Assembly (NCBI RefSeq): GCF_003932735.1
Contig: NZ_CP033611.1
Coordinates: 310,001-374,000 of the forward strand
Length of the DNA: 64,000 bases
Source of the DNA: Rickettsiales endosymbiont of Stachyamoeba lipophora
Lineage (GTDB): Bacteria; Pseudomonadota; Alphaproteobacteria; Rickettsiales; 33-17
Direction: 5' to 3'
Shown in pieces: positions 45,547 through 55,265 of the stretch. The notes under the pieces are model-generated. The model saw only the letters and a program-made list of their open reading frames with translations, did not search any database and was not told the DNA's origin. Each line of letters begins with the position of its first letter. The stretch's first letter is position 1. A program made the translations under genes and the position numbers.

Positions 45547-47797
45547 TGTCGCTATTTAATAAAATTTCTCTTTTTCCAACGTGATTGGCAGCACTGATTA
45601 TACCTTCTCTTTCCATTTGTTCAATGATATTTGCCGCCCTATTATAACCAATTTTTAAACATCTTTGAATGTAGCTAGTAGAAGCTTTTTTGTCTCTTAA
45701 AATAATTTGTACAGCTTGACTATATAAAGAATCACCACCTTCACCACCAAAATCTCCGAAATTGTCCTCAGTATTTTGTTCTTTAGTAATATCATCAATA
45801 TAATTTGGTTCACCTTGTGTTTTAAGTAGGCTAACTACCTTTTCTACTTCTTGATCACTAACAAATGGACCATGAACACGAGTTATTTTACTTCCTCCCG
45901 CCATATATAACATATCACCCATTCCCAGTAACTGCTCTGCCCCTTGCTCTCCTAGAATGGTTCTACTATCAATTTTAGAAGTCACCTGAAAACTAATTCT
46001 AGTTGGAAAGTTAGCTTTAATCACCCCAGTAATAACATCCACCGAAGGACGTTGGGTTGCCATAACGATATGGATTCCAGCCGCGCGAGCCATTTGAGCT
46101 AAACGTTGAATTGAAGCTTCAATATCTTTACCTGCAACTAACATCAAATCAGCCATTTCATCTACAATTACAACAATATATGGTAAGGCATTATCATCTA
46201 TTTCATATTTTTCATAGAGCGGTTTGCCAGTCTCCATATCAAAGCCAGTTTGCAGACTACGGGTAAGTTTTAGTCCTTGGCGTTTTGCATTAATTATTTT
46301 CTCATTAAATCCGTCTATATTTCTTACGCCAATACTAGACATAAGTTTATAACGATTTTCCATTTCTCTTACTACCCATTTTAAGGCTACTACAGCCTTA
46401 CCGGGCTCTGTTACCACTGGTGATAGTAAATGTGGAATTCCATCATAAACTGATAATTCTAACATCTTGGGATCAATCATGATAAACCTACACTGCTCAG
46501 GAGTAAGTTTATATAGCAGCGATAAAATCATGGTGTTAATTGCCACTGATTTACCTGAACCGGTAGTACCTGCTACTAGCAAATGAGGCATACGTGCCAG
46601 GTCGGCAATTACCGCCTCCCCTCCAATATTTTTTCCTAGAGCAAGAGGTAGCTTGGATGTAGAGTTTTTAAAAGAGTCCTGTTCTAAAATTTCCCTAAGC
46701 AATACTACTTCACGTTCTTTATTAGGCAACTCAATTCCAATAAGATTTTTTCCTGGCACTACTGCAATCCTAGCAGAGAGAGCACTCATTGAGCGCGAAA
46801 TATCATCTGCTAAACCAATAATACGCGAAGATTTAGTGCCAGCAGCAGGCTCGAGTTCATAAAGGGTAACCACCGGCCCTGGCTTAACATCGATCATATC
46901 TCCTTTAATACCAAAATCGTTTAATACTCCACTTAATCTTTCAAGCTGCTGATCAAGAAAAACTTTGCTAATAACTACTACTTTCTTACCTGCCTTAGCT
47001 AAAAGATCAATATCAGGTAAAATATAGCGTTTATTTAAAATTTCTTCCTCAATAGGTGATTTTATCTTGGTTTTAGTAAGTTTTGTTTTAACCTTATCAG
47101 TAAATTTGGCGAGTGTATGCTCCTCATCATTTTTAAAAATAATATCATCTTCCAATTGGTAATCATCATTAAAATCAGATAGCTCACTATTTTCATCATC
47201 AGCTAAAGCGGCATTTTTATTCCGTTTAAACTTAAAATTTAGTCTTGTAATAATTTGAATTAAGTTAATGATAAATTTAATAAATTTTAGAGGATTTAAA
47301 CTAATTATAGCAAAAAATAATCCCACTCCTATTATCCACAAGGCAGGTAAAATAAATTTTTGATATTGATATATTATGGTTGCAAATTTTGATTTCACAT
47401 ACCAACCGACCCATCCCCCACCACTGATAATATCAAATTTTTCAATAATAGGAAGAAAGCTAAATGCTACGCAAACTATAGTTAAAGTGATCGGTAAAAG
47501 TAACAACCTAAATTTAATAAACTTAGGCTGAGTATTTTTTAACAAATGTAGACTATAAGTAACTATTACCAGAGGAATTAAAAACGAAGAGTAACCAAAA
47601 GGTTGTAATATTAAATCTGCTAAATGTGCACCTACCTTACCTAAAAAATTGTGATATTTATCGATAGTAGTTGCATGGCTAAACGAAGGATCTGCTGGGT
47701 CGTAAGTAATTATAGATGTAAAAAACATTAAGCCCACACTTAACAGGCTCATACTTAAAAGAATTTTTTTAAACTGTAATTTGCTTAACAGATTCAT
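45539..47797 (-). CDS. ftsK: DNA translocase FtsK
   Basis: FtsK pumps chromosome DNA at the division septum and aids dimer resolution. The 752-residue protein has four N-terminal membrane helices (within about 1-170), a short charged linker (190-250), the alpha/beta motor with Walker A GTTGSGKS (about 408) and Walker B IVVIVDEMADL, and the C-terminal gamma winged helix ending near KREILL, which reads KOPS sequences. The linker is much shorter than that of E. coli, as in most bacteria. It overlaps lolA by eight bases and follows infA by 16. Confidence 0.96.
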   Translation of the reverse strand: MNLLSKLQFKKILLSMSLLSVGLMFFTSIITYDPADPSFSHATTIDKYHNFLGKVGAHLADLILQPFGYSSFLIPLVIVTYSLHLLKNTQPKFIKFRLLLLPITLTIVCVAFSFLPIIEKFDIISGGGWVGWYVKSKFATIIYQYQKFILPALWIIGVGLFFAIISLNPLKFIKFIINLIQIITRLNFKFKRNKNAALADDENSELSDFNDDYQLEDDIIFKNDEEHTLAKFTDKVKTKLTKTKIKSPIEEEILNKRYILPDIDLLAKAGKKVVVISKVFLDQQLERLSGVLNDFGIKGDMIDVKPGPVVTLYELEPAAGTKSSRIIGLADDISRSMSALSARIAVVPGKNLIGIELPNKEREVVLLREILEQDSFKNSTSKLPLALGKNIGGEAVIADLARMPHLLVAGTTGSGKSVAINTMILSLLYKLTPEQCRFIMIDPKMLELSVYDGIPHLLSPVVTEPGKAVVALKWVVREMENRYKLMSSIGVRNIDGFNEKIINAKRQGLKLTRSLQTGFDMETGKPLYEKYEIDDNALPYIVVIVDEMADLMLVAGKDIEASIQRLAQMARAAGIHIVMATQRPSVDVITGVIKANFPTRISFQVTSKIDSRTILGEQGAEQLLGMGDMLYMAGGSKITRVHGPFVSDQEVEKVVSLLKTQGEPNYIDDITKEQNTEDNFGDFGGEGGDSLYSQAVQIILRDKKASTSYIQRCLKIGYNRAANIIEQMEREGIISAANHVGKREILLNSDNE

Positions 47798-47813
47798 TCC
47801 TTCAAAACTTAAC

Positions 47814-48035
47814 TTAGCTTTTATGACGATGAATTACGCGCCCTTTAGTTAAATCATATGGGGTCATCTCGATAGTGACTTTATCTCCTGCGAGAACTTT
47901 AATACGATTTTTGCGCATTTTACCTGAAGTATGGGCTATAATCTCATGGCCATTATCTAATTTAACCCTAAAGGTAGCATTAGGCAACAACTCAACAACT
48001 TGCCCTTCAAATTCTATAAGCTCTTCTTTAGCCAT
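47814..48035 (-). CDS. infA: Translation initiation factor IF-1
   Basis: IF-1 binds the ribosomal A site during initiation. The 73-residue OB-fold protein ([11 protein letters not shown]..., [40 protein letters not shown]) matches the family along its whole length. AAGGAA lies about seven bases before the ATG. It is the first of the ftsK-lolA-yggT run; 200 bases separate it from hslO. Confidence 0.97.
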   Translation of the reverse strand: MAKEELIEFEGQVVELLPNATFRVKLDNGHEIIAHTSGKMRKNRIKVLAGDKVTIEMTPYDLTKGRVIHRHKS

Positions 48036-48240
48036 TTTTATTCCTTCTTTATTTAACAGATCTCTTAGAAAACCTACTTTCTGAAGACAATTTTATTATC
48101 CAATCCGGATTAAGCTTCGAAAAATACTATCTGGTATTCTCCGGTGCTCGCTTCCGATTTCTCTATCAACCCTGCTTCATTATTTGGTTTTGTAAAAGAT
48201 CTAATATTTATTAATTATTGCTAAATATAGCAAAATTATA

Positions 48241-49092
48241 TTATATGTCTTCTAAAATCATTTCTTTTTTACAAAATTCGCATTTAACTGAGATTTTACC
48301 ATCTATCTTTAAACTATCGATCTCTTCTTGCGGCAATGATTTGATTACTTTCAATGCTCTTAAATGAGAACAACGGCATTTATTTCCTAAAGGCTTTTTG
48401 TCAAATACCATTACATCATGCTCATTATAAAGCTTTTTTAGCAAGCCCTTGCCATCTATATTTTCTTCTAACAGCTCTTCCTGAGTAATGGTATTGGTAA
48501 ACATCTCTACCTCACGCCAGTCTTCATTAGTAGCTAAAATACTAGAATTTCCAGGTATATATTGCACCATTAAAGCACCACCTCGGTAATCTCCGTCATC
48601 AGAGATTGCTATTTTAATAATAGTAGGCAATTGCTCGGAATTACTAATATAATTCATAAATATTTCAGCAACTCCGCTTCCAGTGATTTCCGCAATACCT
48701 TGATATCTATCATAACCCTCACCTAAATCGATCGTAATGGTTATATTCCCCTGCCCTAATAAATCTTCAAAATTGGGGTTTTGCGCTTCTGCTAATTCTT
48801 GTGGATCAAAACTTACATATCCTCGTAAATCCAGCTTATCAGTTGCATCCACGACCAAGTGTTTAATGATTTTATTACTCACCATTTGGATAGTAATAAT
48901 ACCATCCTTTTTTAAATCGCTCCCAAACATACTCGCAATCATTAAAGCTTCAAATAAAATATTTGAAATAGCTTGAGGGTATCTATGCTTATCAATAATT
49001 TCTGATAAATTTTTACCGGCTTTAACAATCTTACCGCGAATATTACTTGAGCCAACCAAAAATGGTCTTAAATAATCTAATTCATCAACCAT
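48241..49092 (-). CDS. hslO: Redox-regulated chaperone Hsp33
   Basis: Hsp33 holds unfolded proteins when oxidised. From the ATG at 49092 the product has 283 residues, with the dimeric holdase domain (RGKIVKAGKNL, ELLEENIDGKG) and the C-terminal zinc-binding cysteines CRC (about 236) and CEFC (about 274). A start ten residues upstream would lie deep in murA; the chosen ATG overlaps the murA stop by eight bases (ATGGTTGA), as is typical of coupled genes. The usual spacing CxC-x27-34-CxxC holds. Confidence 0.9.
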   Translation of the reverse strand: MVDELDYLRPFLVGSSNIRGKIVKAGKNLSEIIDKHRYPQAISNILFEALMIASMFGSDLKKDGIITIQMVSNKIIKHLVVDATDKLDLRGYVSFDPQELAEAQNPNFEDLLGQGNITITIDLGEGYDRYQGIAEITGSGVAEIFMNYISNSEQLPTIIKIAISDDGDYRGGALMVQYIPGNSSILATNEDWREVEMFTNTITQEELLEENIDGKGLLKKLYNEHDVMVFDKKPLGNKCRCSHLRALKVIKSLPQEEIDSLKIDGKISVKCEFCKKEMILEDI

Positions 49093-50380
49093 TAACTGAC
49101 CTAATTCTACTAATATTAGCACCTAGCTTCTGTAACTTGGCCTCAATACGATCATAACCGCGATCAAGATGGTATACACGGTTTATCGCCGTCTCTTTAG
49201 GAGAAGAAAGTGCTGCGATAATCAGGCTCACTGAAGCTCTTAAGTCGGTCGACATTACCTCTGCACCATTTAAAGCATTTACCCCATTTATTACTGCCGT
49301 GTTACCAGAAATACCAATATCTGCGCCCATTCTAATTAACTCAGGTACATGCATAAACCGATTTTCGAATACCGTTTCAGTAATAATAGATTTACCTTTG
49401 GCGATGGTCATCATTGCCATAAATTGCGCTTGCGCATCCGTAGGGAACCCCGGAAAAGGATTAGTAGTAATTTCTAAAGGTCTTAAATGAGATTCAGATC
49501 TTTTAATAACTAGTTTACCTTGATCCTCAGCAATGGTTATTCCAGCCTCTACAAAAAATTCCTTTACTCCGTTAAATACTTCAGCAGTAATATGGTGCAA
49601 ATGAATTTCACCATTAGTAATACCTGCAATTGCTGCAAAAGTAGCTGCTTCGATGCGATCAGGGATGATGGTATGTGCCGCAGAACGTAACTTATTAACA
49701 CCCTCAATAATAATTTGCTCGGTTCCTTCGCCAGTAATCTTCGCGCCCATACTATTTAAGCATCTGGCTAAATCAATGATTTCTGGTTCACGGGCAGCAT
49801 TATTAATAATAGTTTTGCCAGAAGCTAAGCTTGCTGCCATCATAATATTTTCAGTTGCACCCACGGAAGCTTTAGCAAAATTGATTTCCGCGCCACTTAA
49901 ACCGTTTGGAGCATCGGCGTAAATATACCCTTCTTCAATTTTAATATTAGCTCCCATTAATTTTAAAGCTTCAAGATGCAAATCTACCGGACGCGTACCA
50001 ATAGCACAACCACCAGGAAGGGAAACTACCGCCCTACCAAACCTAGCAAGCAATGGACCTAAAACAATAATTGAAGCACGCATTTTTCGCACCAACTCAT
50101 AAGGTGCTGTAAAATCATTAATATTATCCCCTGAAATTACCAGTTTTTTAGACCAGGTTTCATATTCAGTAGTATAGCCATTAACTTGTATTTCTACACC
50201 GAGTTGCAGTAGTAAGCGATTCATTGAAACTATGTCTGCCAAAAACGGAATATTATCAATAGTAAGTTCACCAGAACAAAGGATACTGGCAGTCATAATA
50301 GGCAAAGCTGCATTCTTAGCCCCACTTATTACCACTTCACCATAAAGAGGTTTACCACCTGTTATAACAAATTTATCCAT
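49085..50380 (-). CDS. murA: UDP-GlcNAc enolpyruvyl transferase MurA
   Basis: MurA performs the first committed step of peptidoglycan synthesis. The 431-residue protein has the start [18 protein letters not shown], the active-site Cys in [14 protein letters not shown] (about 122), and the terminal region [11 protein letters not shown]. With kdsB and lolA it shows that the cell envelope pathways are at least partly kept. The start overlaps dcd by eight bases and the stop overlaps hslO by eight. Confidence 0.96.
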   Translation of the reverse strand: MDKFVITGGKPLYGEVVISGAKNAALPIMTASILCSGELTIDNIPFLADIVSMNRLLLQLGVEIQVNGYTTEYETWSKKLVISGDNINDFTAPYELVRKMRASIIVLGPLLARFGRAVVSLPGGCAIGTRPVDLHLEALKLMGANIKIEEGYIYADAPNGLSGAEINFAKASVGATENIMMAASLASGKTIINNAAREPEIIDLARCLNSMGAKITGEGTEQIIIEGVNKLRSAAHTIIPDRIEAATFAAIAGITNGEIHLHHITAEVFNGVKEFFVEAGITIAEDQGKLVIKRSESHLRPLEITTNPFPGFPTDAQAQFMAMMTIAKGKSIITETVFENRFMHVPELIRMGADIGISGNTAVINGVNALNGAEVMSTDLRASVSLIIAALSSPKETAINRVYHLDRGYDRIEAKLQKLGANISRIRSVNG

Positions 50381-50951
50381 TTACAACCTTAGGTAAGGTA
50401 ACGCCAGTTTGCCCCATATATTTACCCGCGCGATCTGCATATGAAACTTCGCATATTTCAGAACCTTTTAAGAATAAGAACTGGCACACACCTTCATTAG
50501 CATAAATTTTGGCAGGAAGTGGTGTAGTATTAGAAAATTCTAATGTAACATGCCCTTCCCATTCCGGCTCAAGCGGGGTTACATTAACAATGATGCCACA
50601 ACGAGCATAAGTAGATTTACCTACGCATATAACTAACACATCACGTGGGATACGAAAATATTCCACTGTACGAGCCAATACAAAACTATTGGGAGGAATA
50701 ATACACGCTTCACTTTCGCGCTTCACAAAACTTGAGTTGCTAAAATTTTTAGGATCAACCACATCATTATCTACGTTAGTGAAAATTTTAAATTCTGGCG
50801 CAACTCTGGCATCATAACCGTATGAAGAAAGTCCGTAAGAAATAATTCCCTTATTTTTATTATCAAGTTTTTGCTGGGTATCAACAAACGGCTCTATCAT
50901 TCCTTGTTCTAAAGCCATTTGTCTGATCCAACTATCAGCCATTATTGCCAT
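50373..50951 (-). CDS. dcd: dCTP deaminase
   Basis: Dcd converts dCTP to dUTP, the main source of thymidylate in many bacteria. The 192-residue protein matches the alphaproteobacterial form closely ([64 protein letters not shown]). The catalytic Glu in TLEFSN is present. It heads the dcd-murA-hslO group. MAIMADS or the internal ATG at residue 4 could be the start. Confidence 0.95.
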   Translation of the reverse strand: MAIMADSWIRQMALEQGMIEPFVDTQQKLDNKNKGIISYGLSSYGYDARVAPEFKIFTNVDNDVVDPKNFSNSSFVKRESEACIIPPNSFVLARTVEYFRIPRDVLVICVGKSTYARCGIIVNVTPLEPEWEGHVTLEFSNTTPLPAKIYANEGVCQFLFLKGSEICEVSYADRAGKYMGQTGVTLPKVVNG

Positions 50952-51170
50952 GTTTATTTCCTAAAGTTAATTTACAAACAAAATAAACTAAGATAGTTGA
51001 AAATCAAGGATTTTTTCCTGCAGTAAAGAAGTGATTCTTTATAAAAGCTTGTAACTTCAAGCTTAATCGTAACTTAAAATTTTTGGTTAAAATTATCTTT
51101 GTTTAACCTATATAACCTCCAAAATTTTTATAAGATTTCTTTAATATGCTTGAATAAAAGGAACGTATGT

Positions 51171-51575
51171 ATGACTATTGCAAATCTGGCTAAACAGTAT
51201 AACGCTTTTCAACATAAAGTTGGAAAATCTTTAGATGATAGTTTCAAACAAGAAATACCTATCCTTTTTGCAGAAAATTTCAAAAAACTCGTTAATGGTG
51301 TTGAGTTAGTAAGCGATAGATCAGCTATTAGCAAGCAACTTGCAGATGTAAAGTTAATAGCCGGATGCTGGGTTGTGGAACTCAAAGAGCATCTTCCTTG
51401 CATTGATAATATCCATTGCACTTTGCGATATTATTTAATTACCAAAAACCTAGGAAGCTTTGATGTCATTGCTATATTAAAATCTCATGATGGCAATTTA
51501 CTGGATGAAGTGAATGAAATATATTATCAAATGGACATGGATGTGGATAATATCGAACACCACACTTCTAATTAA
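51171..51575 (+). CDS. Unknown small protein, possible SnoaL/NTF2-like fold
   Basis: The 134-residue protein (from the ATG at 51171, MTIANLAKQYNAF) has AAAGG about nine bases upstream; an in-frame start at 51099 would add 24 residues that look non-coding. The order of segments (KQEIPILFAENFKKLVNG, WVVELKEHLPCIDN, CTLRYYLITKN, FDVIAILKSH, VNEIYYQMD) suggests a small alpha+beta cone such as SnoaL/NTF2, but this is only shape. It is alone between dcd (divergent) and the tRNA. Confidence 0.65.
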   Translation: MTIANLAKQYNAFQHKVGKSLDDSFKQEIPILFAENFKKLVNGVELVSDRSAISKQLADVKLIAGCWVVELKEHLPCIDNIHCTLRYYLITKNLGSFDVIAILKSHDGNLLDEVNEIYYQMDMDVDNIEHHTSN

Positions 51576-51830
51576 AATTTTTAGGTTATAGCTGATGTCC
51601 ACAAAATTGTACCAATGAGATTTTGAGGATAATTTTTAAAATTTTTAGCAAATGTTAAAAAGTATTTTGATATCTGTAAATACACAATAGTTTAAAATAG
51701 CTTTAAGCAACAACCCTTTACTATAACTCAGATAATTTATTGCACTGCAGCCCTTAGTTAAATAAAAATAAAGTTAATTGGCAGGTAGCCACCTTGAAAT
51801 GAGAATTTATACTTAGGAAAATTATAAAGA

Positions 51831-51905
51831 TGGTGACCCCTACGGGACTCGAACCCGTGTTACCACCGTGAAAGGGTGGTGTCCTAACCGCTAGACGAAG
51901 GGGCC
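51831..51905 (-). tRNA. tRNA-Glu (anticodon TTC)
   Basis: The minus strand folds as a 75-base cloverleaf including an encoded CCA: acceptor GGCCCCT with AGGGGTC (one G-U), D arm with TAGCGGTTAGGA, anticodon stem CCACC/GGTGG around CTTTCAC (anticodon TTC), T arm ACGGG-TTCGAGT-CCCGT. The other side of the tRNA faces the symporter-kinase gene, about 510 bases away. Confidence 0.97.
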
Positions 51906-52418
51906 ATAAATTTGGATAGGTTCTTTTTAAGTTAATTTAAATAATAAAGCAAGTAAATTTTGAAGCTACGTTAAAATATTTTCATCTTGATTTTTAATTA
52001 GAGCTATTACCCAATATATTTTGGGTTTAAGTTTAGGAGGGATATAAGGTTATACCCTCAGGATTCGAATAAGATATTTAGCCTAACCAGTTGGCTTATT
52101 ATGTAGATTTCATGGTAAGCAAAAGCTATTATTTTCTTAAAAAGTCTATTGATAACGCAAAAATTCATCCTCCAAATTTTATTAGATCCTTTGCTCAACC
52201 AGGAAGATGCACAAAATCTTTAAAAAAAGATAAATAAGGCGGAGAATTTTCCAAGCAACTAACCCACCTAGAGCTTAAATTCGGCACTGTAATCACCCAA
52301 ATTGCACTAGAATAAATTGAACAAACTTTACTAACTACAATCTATACTTCTCAAATGGTTTTTAAGCATTTTATTAAACTTACTCAAGTCTATTAAAAAT
52401 TTCCCCTCTATTTATGGG
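51906..52418. other. Spacer with a decayed open frame
   Basis: The plus strand from about 52240 to 52395 holds a coding-like frame (GEFSKQLTHLELKFGTV then IEQTLLTTIYTSQMVFK) interrupted by at least two stops. No start or family was found. It is probably a gene remnant. The rest of the spacer is AT-rich without clear signals. Confidence 0.35.
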
Positions 52419-55265
52419 TTATACAAAGGACTTATCAATTATACCTTGAGTAACTTTACTATATCTTATTGGCAGTACAAAAGTAAAGACCGAGCCTTTA
52501 TCCTGATTATTATCAGCCCATATTCTACCTTGGTGTAGTTCAATTACTTTTTTACATAAAGCAAGACCTATACCCCTGCCGCCAGCCATATTGCGAGTTT
52601 TTGACCCGATAGTAAAAGGCTCAAAAATTTCAATTAACTCTTCTTTAGGTATCCCCAGACCTTGATCAGCAATGCTAAATTCTATCTGGGAATTGCTTGC
52701 TGTTTTTTTAAGGGTAATAATGATAGTGCCTTCATTACTATATTGGATTGCATTATTGATTAAATTATCGAACACCTGCTGAATATAATATGGATCACAT
52801 TCTGCTGTAATATCAGGCTCTACATCTATTACCAATTCAAACTGTTCACTCTTTTGATTAATTTGACACCCTTCCCTAATACGCTCATCTACTAAATTGC
52901 TTAAATTAGTTTCTCTAATATCCAATTTGGTTTGTAAACTACTTAAGTTAGATAAATCTAAAATATTGTTCATAAGTGTTATAAGGCGATCAGAGCTATC
53001 AGCGATAGTTTTTGCAAGATGATAACGTTTTTCATCATTTAATTTATAATAATTATCATATAAAACTTCTCCTAAGCTAGTGATACCAGTTATAGGTGTT
53101 CTCACCTCATGGTTGAGATTATTTAAAAACTCATTTTTAAGCTCTAAAGATTTAATCAACTCTTCTTTATATTGGCGCAATTGCCCATCTAAGTGGCTAC
53201 TACGCAAGATTTCAAGCGCTTGCTGGTCTTGCTTAGGTTTAAAGAATACTACTACCATAGCGCTAATCATCAGTAATATATAGCTTATCCTTAATTTTAA
53301 ATCATAGGCATCAATATTGGTATCTATATCTCCCAAATAAAGTTGGTGATAAATTGCAGCAGAACTAGCCCCTATAATGATCATCGGTAAAGCTATTTGC
53401 CATTTAATAAGCAAGCTAATCATAACTAAATTAAGAACATAAATTATTAAGTTGGTTTCAGCAAAATGGCTAATTATAACTAAAAAACTACTGGCAAAAG
53501 CAAGTGTTATAAACACTGCGATATGCCAGACAAAACCTAAATATTTAACTCTAATACTTTCTGACCATAAGGCATTACAAATCAAACCAGTACCTATAAA
53601 CAAAGTGCCCGCTTCAATAAGATTGATAGTATTCGCATAAAATTGATAAGTAGCTTTATCTAACAGAAAAATGCTAAGCATGATTGAAATAATACTAAAA
53701 ACACCATAAGCGGTATAGGTCATACTTTCTTTTGGAGAATTAACTGCACAATATCTAACAAAATTAGGATGGAGAAGATTATTAAACATATTACTTAAAA
53801 ATTTTTGCCTCATTTGCTTTTGATATTTGCGTTGAAACTCCATTTCCTTAAGTAATGCTACATTTTTAGTACCAATCCAGCCTCCTGGCTCACCTAAGCC
53901 ATAATGAGCTGCAAGCAAAAATATTATGTTAGCAAGCATGGCCGGCACCAAACTATCAACCCCTAAGCTAGGTTGGATAAATGTCCGCCAAATCACTACG
54001 GTAACAAATCCTGCAAACATACCGGTCAGCACGGCACGGGCAGAAGTTCTAAAACCTAAAATGGCAAATAACAGCGGGATAGTTACAATAGGCTTATAGA
54101 AGTTAGCTTGCAATAACAGCAACTTAAGCAAATTGGTTGCTGATAATGCTAGAAAAATTGCTCCTATACCAATGGCTATAGCTAAGAAACGAGTAAGTAA
54201 CAATTCATTGTTAATTTTTATACCAATTGACTTACAAAAGTCATTCACAAAAATGACTGAACCAGTATTAATCCACGAATCAGCAGTGGACATAATCATT
54301 GCCATAATGCCAACTATAGCAAATCCTTTAAGGCCAGAGAAGGTATAATTATCAATGATATACATGGCAACATTATTAGGATCTAAATTAGGATTGTAAG
54401 ATAAAATTACTATGCCGCAAAAACATACAAATACACGAATAAATAAGACTATAATTGCAGCTGCTGTAAATGATGTACGAATTTGCTTAACATTTTTTGC
54501 CATCAAACTCCTTTGAAAAATAGTAGAACTAGAACCTGGTATTGCAAAATATATAAACAAACAGAAATATTCCCAGAATTTTACATTATGAATATCAAAA
54601 ACTTTGCTAACATTAAAGTTAGGATTAGTCTGCAATGTATTGATAATTAGCTCCTTACTACCAAAAGCCTGCCAAAGAAAAATAGCAAACATCGGGATAA
54701 ATACTCCAAATGCTATAAATTGTACTGCATCAGTAAAAGTAACCGCCTTAATTCCACCAAAAGCAGAATATACAATCACTACAAAGCTACTAATAAACAC
54801 TGCATACATACTTTCAATACCAAAAAAATGGCTAAAAATAGTTGAAAACACTTTAATTTGTAAGGCGGTCATGCCCACTGCTTGCGCTAAGGCGGCAATA
54901 GAAGTAATTAATCTAACTTTATTACCATTTAAATCACCCATGACCTCGGCAACCGATAATTTACCAAAAAACTCTTTCATTCTTGGACCTAATACCCATC
55001 CTTCTATTAAAAGATACAAGACGTTTCCTAATAGAGCCGATAAATACCATAAACCATTTTGATAAGTTTCAGAAATACCAACAGCAAAAGTACTACCACT
55101 GATCCAGGTGGCAACAATAGTAGCAGTAAGAGCGGGAGTTGAAAAATTACGGTTAGCTATGGCATATTCTTTAATATTTTTAATACCCCTACCGGTATAA
55201 AGACCAACAAATAAATTTATAGCTAAAAAAGCTAAGATAATAACAATATCAATATTAAAATTCAT
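52419..55265 (-). CDS. Sodium:solute symporter fused to a sensor histidine kinase
   Basis: The 948-residue protein (ATG at 55265; AAGG six bases before it) joins an SSF-type transporter, about 13 helices (1-465), to a second membrane region with about five helices (510-670) and a kinase. The kinase has an H box NHEVRTPITG (His at about 717), N box DNLINNAIQYS, G1 DQGLGIP and G2 GGRGIGLALC, so it should be active. Layout is like CbrA-type sensors but without a PAS domain. The transporter part closely matches the separate symporter just upstream, whose stop overlaps this start by 11 bases. The substrate is unknown, and no adjacent response regulator is present. Confidence 0.9.
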   Translation of the reverse strand: MNFNIDIVIILAFLAINLFVGLYTGRGIKNIKEYAIANRNFSTPALTATIVATWISGSTFAVGISETYQNGLWYLSALLGNVLYLLIEGWVLGPRMKEFFGKLSVAEVMGDLNGNKVRLITSIAALAQAVGMTALQIKVFSTIFSHFFGIESMYAVFISSFVVIVYSAFGGIKAVTFTDAVQFIAFGVFIPMFAIFLWQAFGSKELIINTLQTNPNFNVSKVFDIHNVKFWEYFCLFIYFAIPGSSSTIFQRSLMAKNVKQIRTSFTAAAIIVLFIRVFVCFCGIVILSYNPNLDPNNVAMYIIDNYTFSGLKGFAIVGIMAMIMSTADSWINTGSVIFVNDFCKSIGIKINNELLLTRFLAIAIGIGAIFLALSATNLLKLLLLQANFYKPIVTIPLLFAILGFRTSARAVLTGMFAGFVTVVIWRTFIQPSLGVDSLVPAMLANIIFLLAAHYGLGEPGGWIGTKNVALLKEMEFQRKYQKQMRQKFLSNMFNNLLHPNFVRYCAVNSPKESMTYTAYGVFSIISIMLSIFLLDKATYQFYANTINLIEAGTLFIGTGLICNALWSESIRVKYLGFVWHIAVFITLAFASSFLVIISHFAETNLIIYVLNLVMISLLIKWQIALPMIIIGASSAAIYHQLYLGDIDTNIDAYDLKLRISYILLMISAMVVVFFKPKQDQQALEILRSSHLDGQLRQYKEELIKSLELKNEFLNNLNHEVRTPITGITSLGEVLYDNYYKLNDEKRYHLAKTIADSSDRLITLMNNILDLSNLSSLQTKLDIRETNLSNLVDERIREGCQINQKSEQFELVIDVEPDITAECDPYYIQQVFDNLINNAIQYSNEGTIIITLKKTASNSQIEFSIADQGLGIPKEELIEIFEPFTIGSKTRNMAGGRGIGLALCKKVIELHQGRIWADNNQDKGSVFTFVLPIRYSKVTQGIIDKSFV

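Noticed and set aside
51099-51170. Upstream start for the small unknown protein
   Set aside because: It would add 24 residues with no ribosome site, whereas AAAGG lies about nine bases before the ATG at 51171.
54604-55062. 152-codon plus-strand open frame inside the symporter-kinase gene
   Set aside because: Runs opposite to a well-supported gene, with no independent evidence such as motifs or a ribosome site. It is a shadow frame.
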